From Tetrapyrgos nigripes (taxonomy: Eukaryota > Basidiomycota > Agaricomycetes > Agaricales > Campanellaceae): a stretch of 64,000 nucleotides of DNA. Under the pieces are notes generated by a model. That model saw only the letters and a program-made list of their open reading frames with translations. It did no database searches and was not told where the DNA came from. Both the position numbers and the translations under genes were made by a program. The stretch covers positions 1-64,000 of the forward strand of contig JAACJM010000320.1 of the NCBI GenBank assembly GCA_013368315.1, given 5' to 3'. Positions 11,060 to 22,941 of this stretch are shown in pieces (positions within the stretch are counted from its first letter, which is position 1; each line of letters opens with the position of its first letter).

Positions 11060-12555
11060 GCTGTATTCTCCAGCAAACAACCTAATAATCATATACATCG
11101 TAAATGCCCAATCAGTCCCAATCCTTGGTGTTTCCTTTTGCCCGAAAAAACTTGAAAAAGACACGACACTCACAAGCCAACCCCGCAATACTATACAACA
11201 AAAATGTCATATACCTCTTCAGTCGCACTCGCTACCGCAGTCGCAAGTAACCCATTACTCAAAGTCCACGCCAACAACACATTTGTCCTAACTGTCCTAT
11301 AATAATCCTCCTGTTGCGTAGCAGCATCCACCTTCCCTTCAAGCTTTGGTGCCTTTGTGTCTAAGACGTGCAAAGCATCTTCGTAATTGGCGTCGATATC
11401 AATCGGTTGATCAGGAACAGCGGCATCGACGGCCCTGCCGTTCTTTGAGTTTGTGGCATCGACAACGCCTAGTTCGGTAGTTACTTTGTTGTCGCCCTTG
11501 GTTCCAGGAGACGTTGTGGACGTTGACGAAGGCGTACACATTGAGGACGGAGATGTAGGAAGGGGCCACGAGCATGTATTGGAAGAAGGAGGTTATCATG
11601 TGCCAGGGTTCGAACTGGGGAAAGGAGATTAGTTAGCCTACACCCGAAATCCGTGCCGCACAAGACAAGACACGGCAAGAGGAAACCACTCACGAAAATC
11701 AAACTAGCAACTAGGTACAACCCCAACGTCGCCACCAACGACAAGACTATATTCCTGAAAATCGTATTATCGAATAGGTCCCCCGCATAAAGGGCGTCAG
11801 TACATCATCCACATCCATGCCAACACTCAACGCTCCACCACTCACAGTCATATAAAAAGTAATAACCGCAAACCCTTACATCGAAGTCGTGAAAACCCAT
11901 TTACTCCCCTGCGGTCGGTTACCCAACGAGGAGGAAATATATGACGAGTAAACCGAGGTATAGCTAGTTGAGGATGATGTTGACGATGTGGATACCTGTG
12001 ATGTGGAAGTTGGGGTCTTCCATTGCATTGGAGAGGGAGGGAGGGTGTCAGTCATCGGTCGTCGGGCTTGATTTGGACGAAGAAGGGAAGAGAGGACAGG
12101 AGAGGAGGAAAGGAGAGGAGAAAAGGCAAAGTGGGTGCTGGGACTCGGACGACACTCCACTCAGCAACTAAATATCAAATTAAACGTCTGATACAACATC
12201 TCAATGTGTATCCAAAACTTTCGCATGAAGGAGTGGGCGCTTCGATAGATGTAGTAAACGTGGAATGTTGAGTGGACCGCGGCGAAGAAGGAACCGTTGA
12301 TCCAGCGAAGGCGTTGGGAGATACGTTCTGGGATCTATGTGTATATGGGGAGGGGTATGGGTATGGGGAGGGAGGGAAGGAGGGTGGGGGGTTGGAGGAT
12401 AAAGGCCATCATGGTGGTCATAGTCAGCGTCAAACACAAATACATCTTTTTCAGAAAGAAAGAAAGCCACACACCTGACCAGGCACATCCGTAATCGCAT
12501 ACGCACTTTTCAAATAGTGGTAAAATCCAACTTCCACCTTTTTTTGAGACTCCTC
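11060..12555 (-). pseudogene. chitin synthase 3' fragment, copy 1
   Basis: Chitin synthases polymerise N-acetylglucosamine at the plasma membrane. On the minus strand the order of family motifs is right. They are KSAYAITDVPGQ (about 12500), then after an intron ISQRLRWINGSFFAAVHSTFHVYYIYRS (about 12200-12320; family form QRRRW). NAMEDPNFHITGI and GNRPQGSKW follow (about 11880-12030), then [85 protein letters not shown] and finally YMIIRLFAGE (about 11070-11125). Only the last part of the enzyme is present; the catalytic N-terminal half is absent. The frame breaks at VSW-NTKGD (about 11500) and again at ASATEE-YMTFL (about 11205). Upstream it ends at a junction with F-box stub C. Confidence 0.85.
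12346..12400 (+). other. G-run tract, possible G-quadruplex
   Basis: Within about 55 bases there are at least seven runs of three or more G on the plus strand, inside an intron of the chitin synthase fragment. The paralogous intron near 19.6 kb lacks them. Confidence 0.5.
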
Positions 12556-12577
12556 GGCTACGGGGGAAGAGGACGTT

Positions 12578-12644
12578 AGCGCACGTTTCCTAGGTCGCAG
12601 CGACTTGTGTAAGGTTTGATACCACCCCAGCTTGGGCAGGTCAT
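12578..12644 (-). pseudogene. F-box family 5' stub, copy C
   Basis: The stub reads MTCPSWGGIKPYTSRCDLGNVR then stop. It matches the first codons of F-box B, E and D, and the sequence upstream of its ATG (12645-12930) also matches theirs. The homology ends abruptly at about 12578, where chitin synthase fragment 1 begins. It is a recombination remnant, not a gene. Confidence 0.75.
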
Positions 12645-14452
12645 TGTGGCTAGGTTTCACGAGGAGAAGAGAAAGGGCTGAGCGTTGAGTACTTTGAGTA
12701 CTGAGTATCAATGGATTGAAGATGTAGCGTTGATGTGGTGGTCGGTAGTGAAAGCGTTTTCTGTCTCATCTCAACGTGACCGTTTTCGGCTTTCTCTTCA
12801 ACCGCCTTCCCGAATACGAATACGTCTATTCCTCTTCAAAACACAATCTTGAGGATAATGCTAGCCCGCAAACTTTCCGACTCTAATATAACGAACAATA
12901 TTGCTTCTTCACTGAAGCTGCACAATCTAGCAAGTGTGTACATAGTTCTGTGGCTCTGGCTTACATACCTACTTGCTGAGGAAGTGCCAGAGATACCTCA
13001 GACTGACTCTTACTGACCCAAATAGGGGGGGTCAAAAAATTTGGCCAGTGACTGGCCCGGGCCTACCCCCCTTCCAACCTATGTACCAGATATCCGTTCC
13101 GCCACCCCCTTGCAACAGGAAATCAAATTCGATTGAGTGGCCGAGTGCACGTCCAAGAAGTTGTCCAGCAGTCGCCACTCGTTCTCGTTATTGCTCCTAG
13201 CCCCTGAGTCCGTCGACATCGCAAGGATTTCCACTACATACCGCGATTGCCGGTATGTTCATCGTAATGGGGAGGAGGAGGAGGAGTGTATTACCCGGAC
13301 CAGGTCCAAGAACTGAACGCCGAGGTTCCGGAAGGCATCCCGATGACTATCTACGTACATCATCGAGTTCCGGGGTCAGTCACTCCCAATATGGACGAGC
13401 TCGCAGTTCGAGGACTGCTGTAGATCCATACCAGTTATGACGACCACCAATACAGTGATAAGTATATATTCTATCTACTAACATCTATACTGTGGTGGTA
13501 TATACAAAGGTGCATCGTCAAAAATTTTGAATACTGTGTGCACAAACTTCGCCACCACGACATACATTGGTTGAAAATTGAAATGAGATCAATGACGCTA
13601 GATATTCTGTGGGCTGGCGCTGGAGATCGAAGAGGCGACTGCTTGCATTTTGAGAGTTGTATTGAGAAAGAAGCTCAGTTCGGAGCGGGACGAAGGGGTC
13701 ATGTAGACGTTCGAGTAGAGCGCGAAGGACGAGGACTGCCACCAGTGAAAAACGCGTGGGAGCGTGACAGTCACCAGTCACACACGCGGCAGATGAAGAA
13801 AAAATCTCGAGCTCGTCGTTATCGACGGCGCACGCCACAGACAGCGTAAACGCAGGTAAAATTGTATAAGACTCGGCACGGAGGCTACAGCATTCGCTAA
13901 TTGCCTATGTACCAAGTTCTGTGGCCATAAGCCTACAGGAACAGGGTGGATTGTAATTTTGGAATGGAGTCCTGGGGTTATAATACACGTATGTACAGGT
14001 ACTCAGTCACATCTCATTGATCTTACATACCCAGACATCGCTGGGAATCTGAACGTACGCAGGTGATCTTTTCGGTTGTTATTTCATCAAGCTGTCTTCT
14101 CTCTGGTCCACGACTCTATGAGATAGAGAGCCCAATGACGTGAAAGTGGGCGACAATCTGGCAGACCGCGACGAGGTGGCAAATAGTGACAAAAGCCGTC
14201 CTAGTCGTCCTTTTACTTCCTTCTCTTAGGAATCAAAGCGGTGTCTTGTGGCTGTTAGTGGCGATATTTTCGGCTGATCCTTTGAACCAAGTAGTTGAGT
14301 AGTGGAGTATTGGAGCCGAAATACGCCATCTGAACTTGTCACTAAAGGTGCAGTCACAGTCGAATGAAGTATATTCATTTCGCATCGTTAATGAAAGTTC
14401 CAAAGAACGTCTGAACCTTGTTCTCTCTCCAATGATATCGTTCTCCTCCAAC
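12645..14452. other. spacer upstream of P450-2
   Basis: 12645-12930 matches the 5' flanks of F-box B, D and E. 13100-13280 and 13900-14450 match the spacers of P450-1 and P450-4. Several 75-110-codon frames (13255, 13518, 13538) have no recognisable motif. Confidence 0.5.
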
Positions 14453-14472
14453 GTTAAAAGGCCCAGGGCCAC
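14453..14472 (+). promoter_or_regulatory. conserved TATA-like box of P450-2
   Basis: The box reads GTTAAAAGGCCCAGGGCCAC, 17 bases before the ATG, and is shared by all four P450 genes. Confidence 0.6.
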
Positions 14473-14489
14473 ACGCCGTAAGAGTAAAC

Positions 14490-17168
14490 ATGCTTAACAC
14501 AGTGCATCTCCTCGCAATCCCTGGTTTGTTCATTGTCTATGATCTTTGGAAATATCTCCTGCGCCGACATCGTCAGGCCCTCTCTTATCCACCTGGACCG
14601 AAAGGTCTTCCTATCATTGGTTCATTCTTCGATGCCCTGACACCTCGCACCGGACTCGAGACTCAGTGGGCAATATTCCGGGATATGGGGCACATATATC
14701 ACTCCGACGTCTTACACATCGATGTTCTCGGAGACCATACTGTCGTTTTGAACTCTGCTAAAGCCGCAGAAGAGTTGTTGGAGAGGAGGTCTGGAATTTA
14801 TTCGAGCAGGCCTAGTAAGTCTCTTGATCATTCGAGCTCAATGAACTCGTGATTGATGAAATCTTGATTCTTAGCGATGTATATGGCGAATGAATCAGGG
14901 TGAGTCTTGTATCATCTACTAGATGAATGTCTGTAAACCGGATGCTTTTCTTTCTCTTTTGAAGATGGGGATGGAATTTCGCGAGTACGTCGTTCACCAA
15001 CTTTGTTGTGCTATCCGTCAACTTATTGAACCCTTAGCAATGCCATACACATTATGGTGGAGGTGAGTGTCAATCAATTTGTCCAGAGATAGTGTCCTGG
15101 TTTTTTGACACTGCTGCAGACTTCATCGCCGGACTTTTCATCAGCACTTCCGTTCAGAAGCTATTGCAACGTATCATCCATTTATTCGGCAAGCAACTTC
15201 CCGCCTCCTCAGAAGTCTGTCGTGTATACAGTCTACTACAATGGTGACGCAGTATGATGACCTTCAGGCTGTTTTTCGTCAGTAAGTGCTCGGTACATCT
15301 ACCTAGCATGCAGCGATTGATTTATTAATATGAATATTGCTTCGTAAAGACACGCCGCTTCAATAATTCTATACACAACCTATGGTATCACCGAACAAGA
15401 GGATATGGAAGCCTTTGTTGAACTCGTCAATAATGCCGCAGAGAGTCTTGCAACTTTCAGTCATGGTAACTTCCTGGTGGATTATTTTCCCTTGTTGAGA
15501 TATGTTCCAGGTAAGTTTGTAGTTGCGTTCACTGATCTTCCTCAACGCTAAACACTGATTGATATACTTACAGCCTGGTTTCCTGGTGCACATTTCAAGC
15601 GAAAAGCAACGCGCTGGTCTCAGTTGACATCAGAACTGGTGAACAAGCCTTGGAATCAGCTGAGAGCTTCTATCGTACGTGGATTCAACCCCGTGTATGT
15701 AAATATAATATTTTTGAACTGACCATGAGCCGTATACGCATAGTCATCAGGAACTGCGATATCTTGCTTTGGAACAAAATGCCTGCAGAAACTCGATTTG
15801 ACATTCAACGCTGCAGACGCTACTGAAGATACTTCATACTTGGGCATGTCAAAGACGGACTCTGACACGAAGATGGAAGAGATAGTTAGAAATTGTGCTG
15901 GGACAGCATATGTGGGTGAGTGCCATGCCTTGGAATATTTTTCCCAAACTCAGCTTCAATGTTGTGATGAATATCACTTGCACAGCTGGATCAGATACAG
16001 TAAGTTCTTGAAATATTTACTCAGTCATGAGGTTCATAATCATCTGATTGATATGTATTTTCCGGTAGTCTGTCTCCTTAACCTTAATCTCGGTCCTTGT
16101 CCTCTCCCACCATCCTGAAATCCAAGCCAAAGCCCAAGAGGAATTGGATCGAGTACTTGGTTCTACAGCCAATTCCTCTCAGCTTCCAGATTTCTCTGAC
16201 CAAGGAAGCTTGCCATATGTTGAAGCAGTCTTCAAGGAGATTTTGAGAATGTATCCTAGTGCTCCTTTGGGTAAGTAACCATCCTTCACAGTAATAATAC
16301 GAGTATTTTTCTGCTAGATGTCCTGATTCTTTGATTACACAGGTGTTCCGCATTATAGCGTCGCTGATGATGTCTATGAGGGGTATTTCATACCGAAAGG
16401 TAGGTGAAAACTCATATCTAAATTTGATCAGGCTCAAACTAAAGATAATCCACTTTCTTTGACATAAATAGGAACCACTGTTGTGGGCAATGCTTGGTGA
16501 GTTCTCAACCGCAATCATCAGTCAATTATTTATCTGTCTCTCATGCCATCTCTTTTTTTTCCGGTTCATTTCCACAATTTGAAATGCTTAGGGCAATCCT
16601 CCATGACGAAAGCCTCTATCCTGATCCTCTTACATTTAATCCTGACCGATTTCTGAGGACTGAACCTCAGAGAGGTGCTCCGCCTGCAAAACACTCACTT
16701 AATCCTGATCCTGAGTTGTATGCTTTTGGTTTTGGCAGGAGGTGAGTAACCTTGGCGCAGCTTAACCCTTCAGCTTCCTCTCCTTTCAAAGTTCTTCGAG
16801 CTTCAGAAATGATACTTACTGATTGCGTGCTTATAATTATTTCTAGAATCTGCCCCGCGAGACACCTAGCTCTTGACACCTCATGGCTTGTGCTCGTTTG
16901 TCTTTTGGCTACTTGCAATATTACCAGGATCTCCAGTGACAATACTGAGCCCAAGTCCAATGAGATTGATCCAATAGTTGATCTTGTTGATGGTCCTGTT
17001 GTGTGAGTTATACTAATTCTTAACTCTTCAAGGCTGTAATAAGATCTGATTTTCTGATTTTCTGACAGTCATCCCAAACCATTCAAGTCCTGCATCACCC
17101 CTCGTTCAGCTGGTGCGTTTGAATTGATGAAATCTGGGTATGAGGTCGGGGTTGAGGTTGAAGCCTGA
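14490..17168 (+). CDS. cytochrome P450 monooxygenase, copy 2
   Basis: The spliced frame is open for 564 codons over 15 exons: 14490-14814, 14875-14899, 14965-14984, 15038-15062, 15120-15281, 15350-15510, 15574-15674, 15744-15915, 15986-15999, 16069-16270, 16343-16399, 16472-16496, 16592-16741, 16847-17002, 17069-17168. The total of 1695 bases divides by three. It has an N-terminal membrane anchor, a proline hinge ([13 protein letters not shown]), I-helix AGSDT at about residues 331-335, ExxR (KEILR), PDRF-like NPDRFL, and heme-ligand Cys about 482. The heme motif reads FGFGRRICPAR, with Ala where copies 1 and 3 have Gly; Ala is tolerated in P450s. It is expected to be a heme monooxygenase on the ER membrane. 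Exon 9 has only 14 bases. Substrate and CYP family number are not assigned. Confidence 0.9.
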
Positions 17169-18140
17169 GTCTAGGCTGAACTTGAAGCGCTTGTGAATCT
17201 GAAGTGTGAGGAGAAAGTGGTTGAAGAATCAAAACTCCATTATGATCATGCAACTTTCCATCCTTTGTCCTTTCCATGTATAGCATACCTACGACGCGTT
17301 CATGAACTGTTCTGTAGAACTGTACAAGGACCTAGAATAATCTCCCCTGCATGCTTTTATTTTATCTCCTCTCTCCTTCTCTTTTCTCTCTCCTGTATGC
17401 TTCAGTGTAAGTTTCCAGGTTATCCAATCTGCTGCCCACCGCTCTCCACAACGCTTTCCACTACTATTCTCGAGCTGTCCTCTATCTCTGTCTCTAATGT
17501 CGTGCATTTTCCTACGTCGCTGCTCCAGGAGCATTATATTTATTCAAATCGATGTTCATTCCCTCATCCAAACGTACCCGAACGTACTTGAGCGCAAGTG
17601 GAGCTCTTGAGAGTTTGAAGCAGATAGGTATATGTATACACTCCAAAATGATAAATCCAGAGTCTGAGGTACGCTTACCGGTACGTTCCCTATGTGTGAT
17701 ACTTATATACGATTATAATAAGATTTAGTTCTTGATCGAGGGGATATAGCCGGACAAATAGATGGAAAGACAAGATAAAAAGGCGAAGAAGTCAACACAT
17801 ATCGACGTGACAGTAAACGGGGTGAAGATTGAGCAAACATAGAGGGAATAAGGAGAAAAAGACGAGGAGAGGAGGAGACAATGATAACTAGCCTCGCGTC
17901 GTGACATGTCGTATGTCTTTCAAACTAATCAGAAAAAAGGTCGTGGTCCAGGTCCATACAATCAATTGCTTCGCCTCACTTCGTTCCCTGGCCGGTCCAT
18001 CCACCGACGACCGTACATCCTCGTCATCCTTTCGCGTCACCACGCAAGACACCGTGCAAGAACTAGCCTCCTCTACTCTTAACCCTTACCCAGCCCTTGC
18101 CCCCCCTCCCTCGACGTTAACCCTGACATGCCATGTCTTG
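17169..18140. other. P450-2 3' flank, paralogue of 9978-11059
   Basis: Nearly the same as the stretch behind P450-1, with small indels (for example an extra gacgac near 18005). No gene seen. Confidence 0.55.
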
Positions 18141-19612
18141 CTGTATTCTCCAGCAAACAACCTAATAATCATATACATCGTAAATGCCCAATCAGTCCCA
18201 ATCCTTGGCGTTTCCTTTTGCCCGAAAAAACTTGAAAAAGACACGACACTCGCAAGCCAACCCCGCAATACTATAAAACAAAAATGTCATATACCCCTTC
18301 AGTCGCACTCGCCATCGCAGTCGCAAGTAACCCATTACTCAAAGTCCACGCCAACAATACATTTGTCCCAACTGTCCTATAATAATCCTCCTGTTGCGTA
18401 GCAGCATCCACCTTCCCTTCAAGCTTTGGTGCCTTTGTGCCTAAGACGTGCAAAGCATCTTCGTAATTGGCGTCGATATCAATCGGTTGATCAGGAACAG
18501 CGGCATCGACAGACCTGCCGTTCTTTGAGTTTGTAGCATCGATAACACCTAGTTCGGTAGTTACTTTGTTGTCGCCCCTGGTTCCAGGAGACGTTGTGGA
18601 CGTTGGCGAAGGCGTAGACTTTGAGGACGGAGATGTAGGAAGGGGTCACGAGCATGTATTGGAAGAAGGAGGTTATCATGTGCCAGGGTTCGAACTGGGG
18701 AAAGGAGACGTTAGTTAGCCTACACTCGAAATCCGTGCCGCACAAGACAAGACAAGGCAAGAGGAAACCACTCACGAAAATCAAACTAGCAACTAGATAC
18801 AACCCCAATGTCGCTACCAACGACAAGACTATATTCCTGAAAATCGTATTATCGAATAGGTCCCCCGCATCGATACCTTGGTAGTCGATAATTTGGTCTA
18901 TCCCTTCGAAGGCGAGGAGGAAGGCGAAGAGCTGGTCGCATAGTGCATAGAGGGCGTCAGTACATCATCCATACCAACACTCAACTCACTGCTCACTACC
19001 CCACCACCCTCAAACTGAAATCATATAGAAGAAACACAATCACTTACAGTCATATAAATAGTAAACCGCAAACCCTAAAATCGCAGTCGGTAAAAACCTA
19101 TTTACTCCCGGTTGGTTACCCTACGAAAGGAGGAAACAAATGGTGAGTAAACCGAGGTATAGATAGTTGAGTATAATATTGACGATGTGGATACCTGTGA
19201 TGTGAAAGTTGAGGTCTACCATCGCGTTGGAGAGGATGATGAAGGCGATGTAGTAGCTTGCCTGGGGGGAGGGAGGAGGCGTCAGTCATCGGTCTTGGTC
19301 AACCTCAACGGGTCTGGGTTCGATTTGGACGAAGAGGAAGACAAAAAGAAGAGAGGAGAGGAGAGGAGAAAAGACAAAGCGGGTGCCGAGCACTTGGACG
19401 ACACGACACGACACTCACCAACCAGCCAAATTAAACGTCTGATACTATATTTCAATGTGGATCCAAAACTTTCGAATGAAAGATTGGGCACTTCGATAGA
19501 TGTAGTAAAAGTGGAATGTCAAGTGGACCCAAAGTGGACCGCGGCGATGAAGGAGCCGTTGAGCCAGCGGCGGCATTGGGAGGTGAATTTGGGGACCTAT
19601 GTATATGTATAG
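18141..19612 (-). pseudogene. chitin synthase 3' fragment, copy 2
   Basis: This is the paralogue of the fragment at 11060-12555, with the same order of motifs: QCRRWLNGSFIAAVHF (about 19540-19595), [83 protein letters not shown]. It has the same two frame breaks as copy 1 (VSW-N and ATEG-YMTF). It also has a TAG of its own at about 19447, where copy 1 codes IEMLYQ. The GTGAGT donor of copy 1 after AGLA is GCGAGT here. Its upstream end stops inside an intron, next to a CTC microsatellite and F-box stub D. It is dead. Confidence 0.85.
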
Positions 19613-19642
19613 GAGGGGTTAAGGGCCATCATGGGTAATAAA

Positions 19643-19669
19643 CTCCTTCTCCTCCTCCTCCTCCTCCTC
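19643..19669. repeat. CTC trinucleotide microsatellite
   Basis: About eight ctc/ctt units lie exactly at the junction between chitin synthase fragment 2 and F-box stub D. Confidence 0.85.
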
Positions 19670-19695
19670 AAACTTCAAACACAAACATGTCTTTC

Positions 19696-20083
19696 CTGCA
19701 CACTGAAACCAGCGTGAACGGAAGGCACCCAATGCTCTCCACCCTGACAGCAAACGTTATCGGGTGTCCATCACAGACGGCTACAAAGATGCGAGTCAAC
19801 AACTCGACAGGTAACCGCCGTATGGGAGCTGAAAGAGACTTCAGCTGCTCGTCGTGTTTACTCAGCAGCTCTTGTTGCTCTTCGAGGTACAGCAAACGCG
19901 ACCGGAGTTGAGACATTTCCCAATCAAACCCTCGTATATCATCCTCGACGTCCCGCTGGATCTGCAGAGCTGAGGAAGGGAGAGGGGGAAAGTCCGTAGC
20001 ATGCTGTTGATGCGAGCAGACACGTTTCCTGGGTCGCAGCGACTTCTGTAAGATTTGATACCACCACAGCTCGGGCAGGCCAT
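19696..20083 (-). pseudogene. F-box family 5' part, copy D
   Basis: The copy starts MACPSCGGIKSYRSRCDPGNVSARINSMLRT. A one- or two-base indel near 19978 shifts the frame. It then continues as coiled coil (LRSRLLYLEEQQELLSKHDEQLKSL) and F-box core (APIRRLPVELLTRIFVAVCDG). Homology to copy B stops sharply at 19696 inside LASVCSGWRQ. The LRR-like C-terminal part is absent and chitin synthase debris follows. Its 5' flank matches that of copy E for several hundred bases. Confidence 0.8.
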
Positions 20084-20277
20084 CGTGGCTAGGTTTTACG
20101 GAGAGAGGAAAAAGGGATGAGTGACAATGGATTGGAGATGTAGCGATGTGGTGGCCAGCAGTGAAAGCGTTTTTCTTTTCTCAACGTGACTGTTCTCGGC
20201 TTTCTCTTCAACCATCATCATCGCCTTCCCATTTGTCCCAGTTCTCCAGTCATGAATGCAAACACGTCTACCCCACT

Positions 20278-20698
20278 TCAAAGCGCAATATTGAGGATAA
20301 TGCTAGCCTTCAAACTTTCCGACTCTAATATAACGAATAATTGTTGGCCATATTGCTTCGCTGAAGCTGCAAGATGTCTCATATACGGAAAATGGTGCGT
20401 AACAGCTTGATAGCTCTCATAAAATCTTCCTGAGGGCTTGCTATCTGATAGGTCATCGTCCTTAATAATGTCCATATCTGATTCACTTCTTCTATCGGCT
20501 TTCTTCCATTACCCCAGGCTAGAAAAAATTCTGGGTATACTGTTCCTCTGGTTAGCGGCAAAATAGAAAATTTCGCAACCACTAGTGGACGACGCGCTCT
20601 TCAGGTCTTTAAGTAGACGGATGAGGCTCAAGTGCTCCGTGTCTTTGTCCACCAGCGACACTCGGACTGCGCCAAAGGCTGTCGACATTCTGTTTCTT
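20278..20698 (-). other. small conserved minus-strand segment upstream of F-box D
   Basis: From the ATG at 20698 it reads MSTAFGAVRVSLVDKDTEHLSLIRLLKDL...SGCE. Further on, in another frame, it reads DIIKDDDLSDSKPSGRFYESYQAVTHHF. Copy E has the same two parts. Two coding-like blocks in different frames suggest an intron or decay. Function unknown. Confidence 0.4.
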
Positions 20699-22490
20699 GT
20701 CAAGTTTCCTACTTCCTCGTCACTTGTTTGAAATTTGAGATTTTGAGTTGGGATACTCTTGTAAATATGTCCGTTCCTCCTTTTTTGGTGAGTTTTCATC
20801 GTCGTTTGCTTTCGTTGTCTCGTAGCTGTGCCAATGTCGCAAGAACTAGTACGACTGTACGGTACTCCTGGTCCCAGCTCTGTTGTGTCTCGTTGGTCTG
20901 AACGACGCCTGTCTCTGAACTGCCCGCGTATTGCGTTGTCTGTTATCCTCACTGTGGGTCAGTGTACACACCGACGAGCGGGAAGCATGACATGGAGGTG
21001 TAGAATTGCAGGAACTTGTTGACGATGAGGAAGAGTTACAGTGATATCACGCGGTTACTCGAGTCCTATCGTCTCAGGAACGTACTAGACCTACGTCGGG
21101 ACGCTTCCCGGAACCTGGCGTATCATTTATTGGTCCCCGGTTAATAGACTCCTCACACCCTTACAACGCCGACCATTCCGGACCCAACGATTTCACTATC
21201 CTTCGTAGAGATCAACACATGTATATATTATATTGTTACCTTACTAGTTCTACCCTTCATCTCTTCCACTTGATGATACTCGTTGAGCAGAGGCAGTTGG
21301 CCCCTATCTCTCCCTGTCGACGAGCTCCGAAGCTCGAGCAGACCAGGCTGCAGTTAACACTCATATCGGTGATTTTCAGCAGGATTAATCTCACACAGGC
21401 CATTTTTGTGTGCAGCAATGCCGTGCATACCAGTTTCTCTCCAGAGCACATCAGGAAAACAGTCCATGGCTAATGTATCCGTAACTATCAGTCATTATTG
21501 AAAAAGGCAATAATACTCATGGAAGTACTGACAATTATCGACTTTTTACTGAGCAGGGGTGATAGTTAGTAAGTCATAGCTGAAGTTGGGTACAATTATC
21601 TTCTGTCTAATAACTTGGCGTCAAGTTATTGAGACCTTAGCACAATCATCTTAGTTCATTTTTCCTGTCTTAGCGTCTCACCAGGTGTCGTATTCAAGTT
21701 GTATTCAAACTTCAGTAATAGTCAATAAATTAGTGAACATATTATCTACAACTCAGCCGTGCTTTGAGTCCATTTGAACCTTGCGAGGGTTTTATATTCA
21801 AGGACTACTAGTAGTCGGTAATTTATAAATAAATGTCAAAAATTTATCTGATACTACAGCACTACATAGTCTTCTTCAAGACATACTGAATCTACTACAT
21901 AGTGTTAACATTACCAATCCGAGGCTGAGTCCGAGAGCAGTAGAAAGACAAATACTTCGACACACCTTTGTGTACTGTCAGTAATCAGTGCAGCACCACT
22001 GTAGCAAAGAACCTACGGATGGGTTGGGCGGCGTACGCAGCTTCGAAGGGGGGCATGCGGGAAAGTGTTGGACTTGGTGAAAAAGACTGCGGGTGCGGAA
22101 AATCAGTAGCCGAATGTCTGACTGATGTTACGGCTGACCGGCGCTCGTCAATATTTCGAACTCCGCTCTATCAACTGTACAGTTGACGTGATTTGTTGCG
22201 ACGGTTGGCTTCGCTTTTCTTCTCCCTTCCATCTTTCCCTTCCTCCTTCTCCCCTTCTCATCCCATTCACCCAGTTCTAGTGCGCTGTTCAGCTACTTAA
22301 AACCAACTGGGTAGGTTTATCATAACGAGGATATACAGATGTGTAGGAACTACTCTGTTTTCTGTTGTGCTGGATGGTCTCTTGGTGTGTCATCTTGGGC
22401 TTGGGCTTGAGACAGTTGCTATTCTAATTTTCTCTCTTGCTAGCTGCAGGGTGCAGGTTTTGTTAGTCTGAGACTCAATGCAGACCTTCA
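20699..22490. other. intergenic, nothing recognised
   Basis: 20700-21010 still resembles the spacers of the other modules. Beyond that I see no coding region with a recognisable motif and no clear repeat. Confidence 0.45.
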
Positions 22491-22941
22491 ATGGGCCCGG
22501 TTGGTGACCATCGCAAAAAACTTGGTATGTTTTCTCAAACTTCTGTGCTGTGCTTACGGACTGGCATTTTTAGTGTTACCGTGTGCTAGCGGCTCCCTCC
22601 GTCGACTCGGTAAGTCCATACACATTGCCTATTGTTGCCACCCTGATCCTCTTCTTCAGAGCTTCGTGTGTCCAAGTTTCTTTGTCTGGGGTGAGTCATT
22701 ATCTTTTCACCACTTGCAAACAATGTGCTAATGAGAGACTAGGACTTATTTACCTCCAGGCACGCTCGTTGTGGTTTGGATGTGATAGAAGGTAATCTTT
22801 CCACTCACTCTTTTCCAACAACATTACTAATTTTGGATTGATACAGGGACAATCTTGACTCATCCTCACAAATGTTTGTCTGGTCTGAACCTATCTGGCA
22901 TCGGTCTGGTTGCTCTGGAGGTTGTAGAGGCTACAGCCTGA
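22491..22941 (+). CDS. possible small five-exon gene, unknown product
   Basis: Five short exons can be joined through introns with good GT-AG ends: 22491-22524, 22574-22609, 22660-22690, 22760-22791, 22847-22941. They give a continuous 75-codon frame (228 bases, ending TGA) although every single exon is open for only 31-95 bases. The introns are 49, 50, 69 and 55 nt, the normal size here. The product starts MGPVGDHRKKLVLPC and ends in a hydrophobic stretch (LSGIGLVALEVVEATA). It matches nothing I recognise. Further 5' exons are possible. The phase agreement across four introns is the only evidence. Confidence 0.35.
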
